Positions 1 to 13,586 are shown, numbered from the stretch's first letter. The stretch: 64,000 nucleotides of DNA from Vesta saturnalis (GCA_036346205.1 JARFJB010001971.1:356501-420500), one strand, 5' to 3'. Notes: a model not told the origin generated them from the sequence alone. Numbers and translations: made by a program.

Positions 1-850
1 TAAATTCAACTGATGGGCGTAACAATGAATGCAAATCGCCGTCGTATATTTTTCTCTAATTTTGGTTTGAACACCACCTAATTTTCCACTCATAGTAGAG
101 GCTCCATCGTAGCTTTGAGCAATTAATTTTTCGGGGGATTTACTAATATCAAAATTTTCTAATTCTTCAAGTATTACATTTGTTAGTATCCCTGCAGTGG
201 TGCCTGTCGGTTTAATGAATTTCAGAAACCTTTCGTGAATAATTCCATTTAAAAAAATGGTATTTCTCTCCATATATTCTTTAAATATAGAGTCCAACTC
301 TGATACGAAGTTGATCAGTCCTCGAGACACACCTGGATTCTCAGATGACTGTGTCTCATCGTGCCCTCGCAATGCCAACTCAAATGCACCACAAAATTTA
401 ACGCAATCGATAAGTTTACCTAGGAATTATCGATTTTTTGCTACATTTTCATTATAGTCTTTTATATATTTTCTGTATGCACTATCCAATTGTGATCGAA
501 TATCAACACGACCGAAGGTACCGTAATTCATAGAACTTTTCATGTGATCTGCCGACAGAGAATGTTTTTTAATTTTATCTTTCATTCTTTATGTTTCAAG
601 TCTGTTATACCATTACTACACCAGGAGTCACTAGAATTTGAAAATAATAATTTCACATCCGCAAATCCACTCGCACAAATCGTACATATTTTCACGGAAG
701 TAACGAGTCACTTCTCTGCTTTTATCTCTACTTGACTGTTTAATTTGTAGCTTTGGTTGAGGGCGACCTTTTGCTTTAAACTCTAGACGTTTATCAGAAT
801 TTAAACCGTTATTGTTTTTTAGTTCTTTTAATATTTGAACCACCGACATG
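1..850 (-). pseudogene. hAT-like (ZMYM1/DUF4371-type) transposase remnant, cut by window edge
   Basis: Read on the minus strand from a likely ATG at 850, the first part is a TTF-type zinc-finger-like region (residues such as KSREVTRYFRENMYDLCEWI, about 650-750). Further on, near 60-120, the minus strand reads AQSYDGASTMSGKLGGVQTK, the classic core of the DUF4371 domain of hAT-derived ZMYM1-like proteins. Between them the frame is broken several times, so it is not a working gene. The protein continues past position 1. hAT transposases cut and paste DNA in the nucleus; this copy cannot be active as read. The upstream stretch 851-1040 lengthens the minus-strand open frame but shows no known domain. 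Family call is firm; exact boundaries are not. Confidence 0.75.
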
Positions 851-1750
851 ATAAAATAGGCAGCGAATATTATATATAATAACGTAAGTACTGTAAACTG
901 TTCACTGTGTGGGTGCACGCATCGCAGAACAAGTGAAACAGTACTGACTGGTCGACATTCGAAATCACGGCTTGTGACCGTAAGGCGAGATGCGACCGAG
1001 CTTTGGCTCTTGTTTAATACATACGAAGTTGCCATTCTATCCGTCCTTTTCTCGGGGAAGGCAGTCTAAGCATCGAGGATAATTTGAAACTGTGACAGCG
1101 GTGAATTCAAGTATAATAAAATTCATAGTATACACTATACAGTCGCGTATTGATTTAAAATAAACCTACCTATATTTCAGATATTTGGTGAGATGGATAA
1201 TAATACTAACAATATTAAATTAATCTTACTCAATATATGTTCAATTATCATAGTCATGTCTTACTTTTGGGAGGTCATTGACCAAATGACCTAATGGACA
1301 AACCGCCACTGGTATTGTTACGGCCCCCAATCTAATCTCTTTCTCGTTTCTTCTTCTTGGGTTTTTAGTGAGTAGTGTTGACTTTCTGATACGATATGTT
1401 GAGTTCTACTGACCTTTTCGCACGCACATATTCCTTTTACTTCCCATTTTGAAGCTTGGTGAGTGGGTCCCGTTTTATATAGCGTGATGTATCTTAGTAC
1501 GAATGACGTGAATTTTATTTTGTTAAGCACTAATTTTGCTATCTTGTTCCTATACCTCTTAATCTCGGTATGTTACCACCGGCCTTATTACATGAAGTTA
1601 TATTGCCTCATGGTTCTTTTTGGTACCCCCTATCTCTCCCTATTAGTCTGTACAATTTGGTAGCTATTTTACCCTAATATTTGTTAGTTTCTCCAAACGG
1701 TAGAATCCTAACCCAAAGTACATTATGCTTTTTTTCGTTCGTTTGGCTCC
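851..1750. other. Non-coding stretch with possible retroelement junction
   Basis: No recognised gene. On the minus strand, about 1318-1335 reads as a purine-rich tract followed by TAACA, which resembles a polypurine tract next to an LTR start, but no matching second LTR or internal retroelement gene is visible. A 70-codon minus-strand frame (1318-1530) ends in this tract and has no domain I recognise. Confidence 0.3.
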
Positions 1751-1754
1751 CTCT

Positions 1755-2130
1755 ACCTAGCTGTTTCTGGAGACGCTGCAGCCTATATGGCTTATTGTGT
1801 TCTCCCTAGTGGATTGTTACTCCCAGTCCGTGACCTTAACGCACTGTAGCAGAGCGCACAGGTCACTCGCGGAATGTGTGTTTAAATCTTCCCGGTTCTA
1901 TTCTTGAGTACCTGAAAAGCCGCTGTCTTTCAGCAGCCAGCGAGTCACAGTCACATGTCATGTGTAGCTGTTTCTGGTTCCTCACCACAAAATCTACATG
2001 TGGGGTCTCCCCACATGTAGATCCTTGACCTTCCTTAAATGATCCTTAACAGGCGCATGTCCTGTCAGGAGGCCGGTGAGGATCTTAAGCTGTGTCCTGA
2101 TTAGCGTGAGTAATTCTGTGGTTCTTTTTA
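1755..2130 (-). pseudogene. Non-LTR retrotransposon C-terminal fragment (RNase H / zinc-knuckle end)
   Basis: On the minus strand 2110-2050 reads RTQLKILTGLLTGHAPVKD, followed after a short break by a CRFCGEEPETATHDM segment and, further down, residues close to EHNKPYR...RLQ. This order (RNase H tail, Cys-rich CxxC finger, short basic tail) is typical of the C-terminus of R1/LOA/Jockey-type LINE polymerases. Stops and frame changes occur throughout and no reverse transcriptase core is present, so this is a short relic. The subfamily is not resolved. Confidence 0.65.
1992..2022. repeat. Perfect 14-bp palindrome with 3-nt loop
   Basis: Positions 1992-2005 and 2009-2022 are exact reverse complements separated by TCT. 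It sits inside the LINE C-terminal fragment, where such a hairpin is not expected from the coding sequence, and looks like a local inverted duplication. Confidence 0.85.
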
Positions 2131-3394
2131 TGATTTACGACAGAAGTCTCGATAATTAGTTCTGGGGGTTTTAATAAATCTTCTTATAGCCATATTCCGT
2201 CTAGCTTGCTATCAATTTTTATTGGAGACTACCCCGCGAGTATAAGTACTAGCGTCTTTATTGAGATTTGCAGGGCGTTCTTTCCCCATCTCCGCTAATC
2301 AACATTCTATCAGCACCAACCAAAGGACTGACCGACAGAATGAATTTCCCATTTATTTACTAAAATCGCCGTCTGTTTAAAGTTAGTGTCTTGCGCAACC
2401 CTTTTTACCAGACAATAACCTTTATTAATATGAAAACATACCTGATATTCGTTACGTAATATTCTCAACTTTCAAAATATTCCTCCGGTTCAAACTGTAT
2501 ATTAGCTTGCTAATCAATTATTGTAAAGGTTTTGCCAATTATCTGTGTTTGTCAGCTCCCGTATATGTGTTATCCAGTCTGTCATAATATATAACCGTGA
2601 CCGTGAATTTAACAAATTGTTCCTTTACATCCCACTATATTTCTAGATTGCGTAGGAATTACGTTATTATACTTGCTCGGTGTTTATACCCATATTAGTG
2701 TTATTGGGTATTCTAATGATTCACCGTTCTTCTAGCGATAACTCGGAGGACGAGATGAATATTCGCACCAACCAGCGTCCTTCATGTTGCTAACATAGTT
2801 TGTTGCACACACCTTGGAATTGTAACTTGTAGTGTTAATCACCATCGTGTCATCTACCGGTACAGCTGCGTATTGCTCCTGTTCCTGCTCTCGCATTTTT
2901 CCCTCCTACCTTTTACACACTCTAAAAAAGTCTAGTGTTGTGATTACGTTTCCTTAGTTAACGCACATAATCGCCTTTTTATTTGCAAAGAATTGACACA
3001 TAGTTAATTTAATTATATCATCTTTTCACACTTAATTTCAGTTAATCAACATTTTCCCATTCGTACATAACCTCGATACAGGGACCGGGTTACCCTTACT
3101 ATATTAATTCATTATGGGTACTTATCCTAGATCATCTTACATTCCCCTCGATTAAATCAGATTATTCATATTTTATAATCCTGAGCCTGTCCACCCCAAG
3201 CTCAACCCGTTTTGTAAAAATTCATTAGTAAATTACCAAGCAAGCACATATCTTTCAAATTTTCATATTTGTTCATTAAGATACATATGAAACCACTACT
3301 TTTAAAGGTAAACAATTGCTTCCTGTCGTAATTTATAGATTCAGCGCTTATTAATTAAATATCACATTTTTGGTATTATAATTGTAGGAAAATT
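2131..3394. other. AT-rich stretch without recognised gene
   Basis: Mostly AT-rich sequence. Apart from a short minus-strand ORF listed separately, I see no conserved coding motif, repeat array or RNA gene here. Confidence 0.4.
2732..2896 (-). CDS. Hypothetical 54-residue ORF
   Basis: A minus-strand ATG at 2896 opens 54 codons ending at 2732. The product starts with a Glu/Gln-rich run (MREQEQEQ) and has a cysteine-containing middle (YNSKVCATNYVSNMKDAGWC). Composition is less AT-driven than chance ORFs nearby, which suggests a coding relic, possibly an exon or transposon piece. I do not recognise the family and there is no supporting promoter or neighbour. Confidence 0.2.
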   Translation of the reverse strand: MREQEQEQYAAVPVDDTMVINTTSYNSKVCATNYVSNMKDAGWCEYSSRPPSYR

Positions 3395-3625
3395 CGCCTC
3401 GGTCAATTCATCTCCAAAAACTCGCCCACGGAATATTCGCCCCGAATAAAATTTGCGTGGCGGTGGTATCGCCCCCAGAATATTCGCCTCCGGAATATTC
3501 TCTCCGGGTAAGTTTGCCTCCCAAATACTCGCTCCCATGATAACTCGCCCTCAAAGAAAATTTGCTCCCTCCGAAATAATCGCTCCCCAAGAAATTAACA
3601 TTCTGGAAAACTCTGTCCCAAGGGA
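3395..3625. repeat. Degenerate minisatellite built on an ATTCGCC-type unit
   Basis: About ten imperfect copies of a roughly 20-nt unit containing (G)AATATTCGCC or a variant such as AAATTCGCC, AACTCGCC, AATAATCGCTCC. Units are diverged and of uneven length. Open frames on both strands here are a by-product of the repeat. Confidence 0.7.
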
Positions 3626-5130
3626 AATTGTAAAACGGCGCAACCAAATAAGATTGACAGGCAAATATATTTGGACCTTGACTTATACACCTGCAATTTT
3701 GGACGGCACGAGGTGCCACCGAATGATGTAACTACGTGAGATGTCTAAGCGCATAATTGTCGTAATCATCGGAATGGAAACTATATGCAGGCTCAATAAT
3801 AACGTCAGAGTCGTACCCATTATTGGTCACATGACGAACATAATGCTTCAACACTATATGAGATGTCATTGATGTTATCACCATCATCGCCGGCGTCGTC
3901 TATAACAAAAGTTACAGTTTTGTCGTCATCCTCGTCATTGACAGTGGTGACTTCAGCATTAGTCAAGTCTAGTAGTATCGTTTCTGCGTCGAAAGCGTTT
4001 GCAGGTGAAATTCCAGAACTAGGTTTCATTGCCATCACTAGTTTGGGTAATCATATCCCTACAAGAAAAGGAGAAGGCAGCGAAGAGGAAAGGGGGATAG
4101 ACTAAGGCGTTGGAGTAGATGGTATGCCGGGAAACGGCATACAAGATTCGAAAGGGGTACAATCAAAGATTTAATCTATTGCATCAGGCGATGTTGACGA
4201 GGTAGTAACTTAAACCTGGAAAACAAATTAAGAAAATACAAAAAGGTGGCATTGTCTGAGGCTATTGAGAGTTCATGTTTTTAATATTCTACTTGCTTGT
4301 AGGAGCTGTTGTACAAATAATCCGTACTATTATTGTTTAGCTAAATATAGGTTTTTACTCCACTAAAAACGTTATTTGCTGGCCCCCACAACAAATAAGT
4401 GTATCGATGGCCTTGACATACTTTCCATTACCTTTCCCATTTCACCTTCCCGCATGATTTCTCACAACCAAAGAATTTGTATATAAGTGTGCATTGTTCC
4501 ACTAAAGACTTATTCAGTGTCTATACGACAAGTGCTTCAAATAATGGTGTTTATTTTACGCTTAAATTGTTTTTTTAATACTTAGAACATATTTTCATAT
4601 TTTTCGTATATTTAACACTAAGTTCTTGTTGGACTTTCACATGTTTTATTTATGCATTTCATTAAGAGTATCAATTGGTTTGAGATTCAATAAATTAAGT
4701 TCCCGAAGGTTTTAGAGGCTCTGAAGGGGTGAACAAATTATCATCTGCAAAGAGAGGCAAGAATGCGTGAATAATTTACGTGAAAGTAGTACCTATTGTT
4801 GTTTTTTGTTCATACGTTTTCTCTTGCGTACTTGCTCCAAGTTCTTTTTACTAATGCAGTTATTTTGTACCAGAAAAATAATTCTTTTCTTTGGATTTTA
4901 GGTACGATACGACCACACGTGCCATATGACCTGCCAGTAATAGGGGCATTAGAGTGAACATCATACCTCACGTAGTTATAGTATCTCAAGATAATACACC
5001 CATCTTGAGGGATTGCTGGAAGGAAGACCCGGACCTGCAAAATGGCAGTGAGGTTTATTGATACAGGTTTAGATGAGGTATTGGACTGAGACTACGATCA
5101 GCCTGCGTGGACGAATTACTGCTCATGTTA
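3626..5130. other. No recognised gene
   Basis: Intergenic-looking. A minus-strand frame at 4038-3820 encodes a 72-residue acidic segment (runs of Asp and Glu such as NDEDDDKTV), which could be an exon or relic, but nothing in it identifies a family. The rest is AT-rich with no motif I can support. Confidence 0.3.
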
Positions 5131-6294
5131 GTATAAGTATAAGTGTAAGTGTAAGTATAAGTGTAAGTGTAAGTGTAAGTGTAAGTGTAAGTGTAAGTGT
5201 AAGTGTAAGTGTAAGTGTAAGTGTAAGTATAAGTATAAGTATCGGTATAAGTATAAGTATCGGTATAGGTATAGGTATAGGTATAGGTATAGGTATAGGT
5301 ATAGGTATAGGTATAGGTATAGGTATAGGTATAGGTATGGGTATAGGTATAGGTATAGGTATAGGTATAGGTATAGGTATAGGTATAGGTATGGTATGGT
5401 ATAGGTATGGGTATAGGTATAGGGTATGGGTATAGGTATGGGTATGGGTATGGGTATGGGTATAGGTATAGGGTATGAGGTATAGGTATAGGTAGTAGGT
5501 ATAGGTATAGGTATGGGTATAGGGTATAGGTATGGGTATAGGTATGGTATGGGTATAGGGTATGGGTATAGGTATGGTATAGGTATAGGTATAGGTATGG
5601 GTATAGGTATAGGTATAGGTATAGGTATAGGTATAGGTATGGGTATAGGTATAGGTATAGGTATAGGTATAGGTATAGGTATAGGTATGGGTATAGGTAT
5701 GGTATAGGTATAGGTATGGTATGGTATAGGTATAGGTATCGGTATCGGTATCGGTATCGGTATCGGTATCGGTATCGGTATCGGTATCGGTATCGGTATC
5801 GGTATCGGTATCGGTATCGGTATCGGTATCGGTATCGGTATCGGTATCGGTATCGGTATCGGATCGGCATCGGCATCGGCATCGGCATCGGCATCGGCAT
5901 CGGCATCGGCATCGGCATCGGCATCGGCATCGGCATCGGCATCGGCATCGGCATCGACATCGGCATCGGTATCGGCATCGGCATCGGTATCGGCATCAGC
6001 ATCGGCATCGGGATCGGCATAGATTCGGCATCGGCATCGGCATCGCCATCGGCATCGGCATCGGCATCGGCATCGGCATCGGCATCGGCATCGGCATCGG
6101 CATCGGCATCGGCATCGGCATCGGCATCGGCATCGGCATCGGCATCGGCATCGGCATGAGCATGAGCATGAGCATGAGCATGAGCATGAGCATGAGCATG
6201 AGCATGAGCATGAGCATGAGCATAAGCATAAGGATAAGTATAAGTATAAGTATAAGTATAAGTATAAGTATAAGTATAAGTATAAGTATAAGTA
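5131..6294. repeat. Hexanucleotide satellite in ordered variant blocks
   Basis: Tandem hexamers run without interruption for about 1.16 kb. Blocks in order: TAAGTG/TAAGTA (5131-5270), TATAGG with scattered TATGGG (5270-5735), TATCGG (5736-5862), CATCGG (5866-6155), CATGAG (6155-6222), then TATAAG again (6223-6294). Neighbouring blocks differ by one or two bases of the unit. The long Pro-Ile, Arg-Tyr, Ala-Asp and Met-Pro ORFs on both strands here are artefacts of the 6-nt period. Confidence 0.97.
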
Positions 6295-9200
6295 TTGTGA
6301 CATCAGTTCGGACAAGAAATAATACTCGATAGTTTTCTACTAATAGGAGATTGTACGCGAGATATTATCGTCGGTCCATCCAGTTGTGCAAAGCAAATGT
6401 TATGATTGCCTTGAGTATGCCTCCTTTGAAAAAGTATATTGAATAATGATTTTTGACCATGTAGCATGTCATAAACGAAATGAAATTAGATATCTTTCTG
6501 CGTTTCAGTAGGCACTAAAATAATTATTGTTTCTATCTCTTCCAAACGTATTCATCTATTCCAAAACTACGTGTACGTGACAATGTGAATTTCCATGTCT
6601 TTTTTCAAGATCACACCAATCTTAAGCATATGTATGACGACTACGTTAATATAGATATGTCATTTGACAAGTTTAAGGGCTTGTTTTTGCCGTTGATGGA
6701 CATTACAAATTTGGATTCCTCTGATTTATAAAAAAATTCGTTTTCGCAAGGGGTTTAACGTTCCGTTATAAATAGTACAATATTGTATGCATGGAGAATC
6801 TGGAAAATCTGAACCTGCTGCACATGAAATTGAAAAAGCCAGTTGAGATTCCGCAGCTAACAGTTCTGATTTCAATTGATGTAAAGTAGTAGCTGACAAG
6901 TATATCGTTCTCTGTAACGAAGGTACTGTATTACAATGTACGTTGACTCATTCTAATTTTCGCCTTCACCTAGATTGTAAGAAATGTATACAGACACACA
7001 TTGTAATAGGTCACAATATAAAAAAGTACGCTGTACTTCAAGTGAATATACCGGAGTATATAGTTTTCAATACCAACGATTATCATCATAGAGATCTTAT
7101 TAAGATCCAAAGTGACCAAATGAGTAAAGCTGGTATAAACTGCACAAACTGGCAAGAAGAAATCTTCCGAGGGGTTGTGTAGTGTTCTAAAGTATTTCAA
7201 GCTAATTTAGTAGAAAATATACCTCATACCTACGTAAATAAGGATTTTAGATACATTTTAGTGAAAGTAAACTCATCTTCTAAGTACGTCTGAGCTGAAT
7301 ACGTCTGAGTTTTCCAGATTAAATGCACGAATGGTAAACTAATGGCGGATGAAACGAATAAACTTTTGTGTGATTTGCCGAAGAATATACAAACTGATAT
7401 GTGGTGGAGTTTTATTAAGCAGAGTTTCAAAAAGTAATAAAAAAGTCAATCCTTACAGTAGTTATTCCAACATAATAGTTGAATTAGTAAATCGCACTCT
7501 TAAAGCAATAATGTGGAAAACATTTAGCATGTTTCTGTAACTGGTTATCCATATTGCCCTAAATCGTTGTTATAAGTCAAGACAGCATAAAGCAACTGGA
7601 TACAAAGCGATAGATCTAATGTCACGTGTGGTTAAAATCTACCACAAATTCCTTTTTAAGCTTTAGGATATTTAATGGTACACGGTCTCGTGAATAGGGT
7701 ATAGGTTATTCAAAATTTTGGTTAGATTCGATTATAAGTTTTGAAAGTATTAATTTAATTACACATGTTCCTCTGTATGACGATTTCTGGATTGATTACA
7801 ATTCGAAATAGAGTTTAGTATACTTATTTTGTGAACGGTATATAAATTATTTTTCTTTGGGTTTGTTTGTTGTTACTGAATTGAAGTCCTTGGTAACATT
7901 ACGATCCATTTCCATCCGTTGATTTTGTATATATGGTAAAGGAGTTTAGATTATTTTTTTTTGTAAATAATGGTTATTCCTATTATTGTAATTATCATTA
8001 ATTTTAGTTTAGTTTGGGCTAAAATGACGTCATGGAAAATTTAATTTAGTATTATAATGGTCACTTTGTATTGAACATCGTTTGCAAATTTAAGCATCGG
8101 GCGACAGTCAGACGGTTCATTTTGATAAATTTATTTTAAAAGAACAAAGAGCTTGAACTTTATAACACGTTAGATTAGAGTTGATATTTCAGAGTTTTTA
8201 GTTGACGAATCAGGTCATATTACATGATGTTTTTCTCGAATGCAGCTTAAGTCTGTGACGTAATTTTTTTCGATCGTTTCCGGAAACTGTATTTCGTTTT
8301 TATGGCGTGTTAAAGTTTGAAGTAATGAGGTCGTATAATTGGCTAATTAGGATGTACGGGAAGATGGCGAAACCTGAAAGATGCACAAGTCAGTCTAGTC
8401 CTAGTTGCCTTAGCGTACAGTTGAATTGCGTTTTGCACTGTGGTGAATGAACTTTCGCTGAGGAAGTTCCCTATCAATCCTTCAGGGGATATTGAAGTAG
8501 ATTCGACCATCTCGGTAATATAAAATCGTAAAGTCTGTCCGTGGTGATATCGTTAAGCATCTTTAGAAGGGGGGTTGGTGTTAGAACATAGTGTTTCCCT
8601 TGTCCTAGGTTAAAATCGCCGAAGTGCGGGTAAAAGATTGCTAATTTACGAACGTTAGTACCTTCAGGTTTACGGCTAGGTCAATCAACAAAATATCGCT
8701 CTAAATCTACCGCTGAAATAAGCTTTGTGTAAATATAACTCTTGTATAATAAGTTATAGATAAATAGATAAAGATTAAGAAAAATTGTAAAGATAAAATT
8801 TATGTACACTCATATGAAGCCAAATGAGGCAGTTATCAATTATCATGTTTGGTTTAAACGACCTGTCGAAGTCAACGGAGTAATTTTGCAATTGAAAAGC
8901 CGTCGCTTGTTGTTTGCAAGACCGGAGGCCTTCTGCGGGCGGGTTTGTACCAAACCGTCAGCTGGAGGTCAACTGCCGTTAAACTACCTTAGACCGCAGT
9001 ATTAAGGGACGGAGAGAATGCAGGTGATCAATTGAGATTGTGCAGACAGGTAAATTACTACATACATTTAGTATGTAGTATATATAGTTTAGACTATTGC
9101 AATAAAGTGTGTTTCGTTTTTTTTATTGTCTTTGTTGAGCGGATAAATATGCTTCTTTGTAAGCAATTTTGAAATTAAATCTTCTTTCTTTATAAGTGTA

Positions 9201-9400
9201 TTCACACGCATACAAATATATATTTCATAATATGTTTATCTGTATTTTGTTTTGGTTATGCTTTACCAAATTACGTATGACAAAGTCGTTTAATTCTAAA
9301 TGTTCGACGTTCAGAATAATTAGGAATGAGTTATGCTGGTAATAGGTAAAAATTAAGATACACTTGCTTAGTTTGGGAATCTGAACTTGCAAGCGACGAA
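6295..9400. other. AT-rich region, no supported gene
   Basis: No family is recognised. At about 6790-6840 the plus strand reads HGESGKSEPAAHEIEKA, faintly like the HGESG segment of Tigger/pogo transposases, but stops surround it and no DDE core is seen. Around 7610-7680 a segment starting near TGTCACGTGTGG resembles 25560-25640 in the same orientation, so both are probably copies of one dispersed repeat. A short GC-richer stretch at 8900-9010 is unexplained. Confidence 0.3.
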
Positions 9401-12400
9401 CCCGATCATTGTTTATGTATTTCAAATTGATTGATTATTTTGTTTTATAACTTCTATATCAACATATTGGCGGTGTATAATATTCATGTGTAATTTTACG
9501 ATAATACATGAATAGGTTTTGAATTTGAATAGTATTAACTGCCCTACAATGTGCAATATTTTTGTAACTACGACACTTTTACTGTGAATTAGCAATATTT
9601 AGGTATGATTTAAATTCACAGATTAAATATTTTGTTTGTGCTTATGTTACCAAATAGTTTACTTAACATTTGAGGATTTCAGTAAACCTAAACGTAATAA
9701 TTTGAGAAAGAGGCCTTATTAAGCAATTAGAAATTTTATTTGGTTCATATGATTTCATTTAGTGACGCACTTTAAATTATAACGTAGCGCAGATTAAAAA
9801 AGGGACCATTATTACTCGATCAACTGTTTTCTTTGTAACATTTTCTTTGCATGTGCAAATATTGTTTTGTAGTTTTTCAGGAATTAACGTTCGAACTCAC
9901 GGATTCACCTGTATTTACGATAAATCGAGTTTTTGGTAGTTTAGACTAGCTGTGAACCTCCGGAATAGGTATGTCATCCCCTATTGAGATATTTATAAAC
10001 ATTCTGGCGCCCAATCGATTTATGACAACCACTACTGTGTCTCACGTATGATAACTTATCTTAAAAGCAAAAATTTGTAATACACCCACCACCTTTGGAA
10101 CCACTGAGCTACCGACACCCCTATATTCATCTGTTACTTTCGCTCTATTTTCGAACGTAACAGTAACCGAACGAAATGCTGCAACTATTTTGAAACATTT
10201 AAAATGCCATAAAGTGCTGGACTGTAAAATACCTAAGTATAAAACGGAGTATTCGTACTTATTAGCAAGCATAGAATTTTTTTGTCAATTTAAACTTTTA
10301 TTTATGTCAGTATATAAACATACTACATTCTACTAAAGCGTTTTACAACTACACAGTCACGATGTTGATTTTCAAGGATTGTTGAAATTATGTTACTATA
10401 GTCTTCAATTCTTTTAAAACCTACAGTCTCTTGCTAATCGTTTTTATTTTCCTTTTCGCGCTTGCCTATGCACCCCTATACGGTGAACTTCGTTTTTGAA
10501 TTCATAATCCGTACGCCCTTCACTTGGTAAGTTGTCATCTGATGAATTATAATTCGGTAGATGTCGTTCTATGTCGTGTAAGAATTGTTCCAATGATATT
10601 TCTTTAAGGCCTTCTTTTAATCGTTTCAAGCAACAAATACACCTTACGCCATCTTTACACGATTGGAAGTACTTCTCACAAAGACATATTCCTTCACCAT
10701 ATTTGTATACCAAATTATCTAAATACTCATAACTAAATATACCCTTCCATATTGTATTTCATGTTCAGCATCAAATTCTAATTATTGAAATTAATATATT
10801 GTTTATTAACACAATTTAGCTCCTCTACAGACTTCCAACCCCAAAAAGATTTCTAATTATTCACAATCACAGATAAGAATAATTTTCTTCTTCGAAATAG
10901 TTTCATACGATACAGTATTCGAACCCATCTTTATTGGTAGCCATGGCTCGTCACGTGAGTCGAATTCATTTGTAATTATTACTTGATTGTTCACAAGTAT
11001 TCTCCATCCCATTACTCCATTACACTTTGATCCACCAAGTATTACAACTGGTTCAAGACATAATTAGGGTTACAGATCGATACCCATGCATTTGGATTTA
11101 CTTTTATTTACTGTATATTATTAATTAAAATATCACTTGATATGATTAAAATACTTATCTTTTGGGTAGATTAAATCGTGGATTTTCTTTATGTGTCTTT
11201 TGTATAAATTTATACGTTCCGATAGCAATTACAGTTATCGTCCTCAGTAAATCTTTAAGAATTACTTGAGATGTTAAAACACATTTATGAAATATGAAAA
11301 AGACGAAAACTCAAATATAAAAGATAAATAATGAAAATAAACGACTTAATTTTTCCAAAAGATAAGTATCTTAATTATTAGTGACGTAATATGTTTTCCA
11401 CGATACACGGCACTGAATTCAAACGTGCCACATCTCCATTTATATCTTACCCTCCTCTCCCCCTCCTATTTCTCATGTAGGGTCAATATTCAAGAATATG
11501 ATCTCGGTAAAAACACGACTCCAAGATTTCATCCCACAACACAAATTAAGGTTATTTCACCTCCTGTTCCGCTTCGCTACATACTCACACAGAGCTCATC
11601 ACCTACTTCATCATAACAAAGTTACCAACCCCTTTTTCTACAAGGCGATACCTTCTTTAAAAGGCAGGAAACCACATACATATACCAGCTCATCGTTTTC
11701 AACATTATCAGTATGTCAACCATCCCATTATGTGACGATTGGGAGTCTCGTGAATGCTACCAGCCATCCTCTCTGTTTAATCCTAGTGTACTACATTCTA
11801 TTACAACAGAAGCTCTACGGAATATATTTGAAGATGTGCGGTGGAATTCGGAATGTTTCATCAAGTTGGATAAACGAATTCGATACTTCCACCCTTCACG
11901 TCTTCATGGGTAATGTATGTTATCATTCATTCACACTTCCCTTTCACATACGTTAGCTCTTGTTGTCCATATGCATCTATGTTATGGATGCTATAATGCA
12001 TTGCCACCAAGTTAACTACCGAATTATTGACTACCATAAAAATATGGAGAGATGGGTTGCACTGTACAAAATGCGTTTTTTGTTGGGAAATATACTAGCT
12101 GCACGATTAATATTTCATTTATATATTGTATACACAATTACGTTCCACTAAAGTTTTATTATCCAAATATTACAATTGTTTCAATAAAGTTTTACTAACA
12201 TATCGTACATGGTATGGAGTTCACTCACCTTCATCGCTTGCTGCAGTAGACTTTATTTCCACATGTACCGACGACACAGTTGATTGTTTCCTGTGTGGGA
12301 TTAGTATGAACCATTGACAATGATCGGATAATCCACTGTAGGAGCATTTGCGATGGGCACCACACTGCACGTCCACACACGTGTAATGAAACTGAAGTGG

Positions 12401-13586
12401 AAACGACTTTTTGCACTTGTACAAAATCAAAATGTTTTGTTCATAAGGCAAACTATATGAATAAATACATATACTAGTTTCACATGTGAACGGTTTTAGT
12501 TTGAGAAGCATGACCTGAGTTAAAATTTGGGCGTGGTAGGAGTAGAAATTACATTCTGAACTGTGCGACCTTGAGAAGTTGCAATCGTGTCAATGTAACA
12601 ACCTCGGAATTTTGTAGCTTTGGAATTGTGGGATCTAGGAAATGTGATATTTTGAAATTGTGTTCCAAACTCCCCAGTCTTACCCAATGACAGTTAGGAA
12701 GGTGTACATAAATTCATTTGTACGTTAAAAAATCTATAATGAACACTTTCACAACAAGGACTATATGCTAAACGTAAACACATATTTCGGACGTATCTAT
12801 TGCAACCACCACCCACCACCTTGAGAAACGTTGCAAAGTAACATTTTGTCACGTTCTTTAGTAAATATACCTAAAGTTTTCTAGTCAACTCGTCATAAAT
12901 GCGACGAACGCTCACTACTTTTACTTACAGGATACTTAGCAGAGCATTGCAACTTTGACAACGGCCCACCTCTTATGAGGTGCATACGAGATACTCTTAC
13001 AGTTATCTTTAAGGTGTAATGAAGTTGAAGTATACATATTCACTTACATTTAAGATGTACATGTAACTAACGAAGACTTGATAAGTTAATATTTTTGGCA
13101 CCTATGAGAATATCAAAATTGAGAGGGTGAATTATTTTAAAGTAATTAGGCGAGTATGAAGAGTTGTATTTATCTCACAGATGCTCCGTATGGATAATAT
13201 GATGAAGCTAATCCATTAGCACAATTGCTATTTAGTAATCTGTCACTATTGCCGTCAATTGCTATTACCCAACACATTACGAAATGGTAAGTTGTATTTG
13301 GTGTCTGCATATATGTTTCAAATCAGTGCTTAAAGGAAATTTACTCTATTACTGTTTTATTAGTTTTCCGATCCAGTTGGCTTTTAAGAGATATAATACG
13401 CGCATTTTGTTATAAATTAAATTTAACCACACATCCATAGTTATGTACGCGTAATACTTGGTTTTACAAATTTCAAATTTGGTGTCAAATAATGCAATCA
13501 TTTTTCACAACTACCTCGTCTAAAGTACGTCCCAGAATATCAGAGAGTAATAATTATTTGAATTGTGCTGGCTTTTACTTGATGGA
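9401..13586. other. AT-rich region, no supported gene
   Basis: Only short open frames occur. One minus-strand frame at 10713-10444 encodes 89 residues with several cysteines (GICLCEKYF, RCICCLKRL) and a charged tail; it might be a relic of a zinc-binding protein but I cannot place it. A plus-strand frame at 11713-11913 is also unrecognised. No repeat array or RNA gene stands out. Confidence 0.3.

Noticed and set aside
3820..4105. Possible host exon: acidic minus-strand frame and Ser-rich plus-strand frame
   Set aside because: Compositional only; no splice context or domain to choose between strands.
5055..6315. Long ORFs on both strands (up to 395 codons) over the hexamer satellite
   Set aside because: They exist in several phases on both strands because the 6-nt period avoids stops; products are two-residue repeats.
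6785..7182. Tigger/pogo transposase fragment (HGESG motif)
   Set aside because: Only one short motif; surrounding frames have stops and no DDE residues can be seen.
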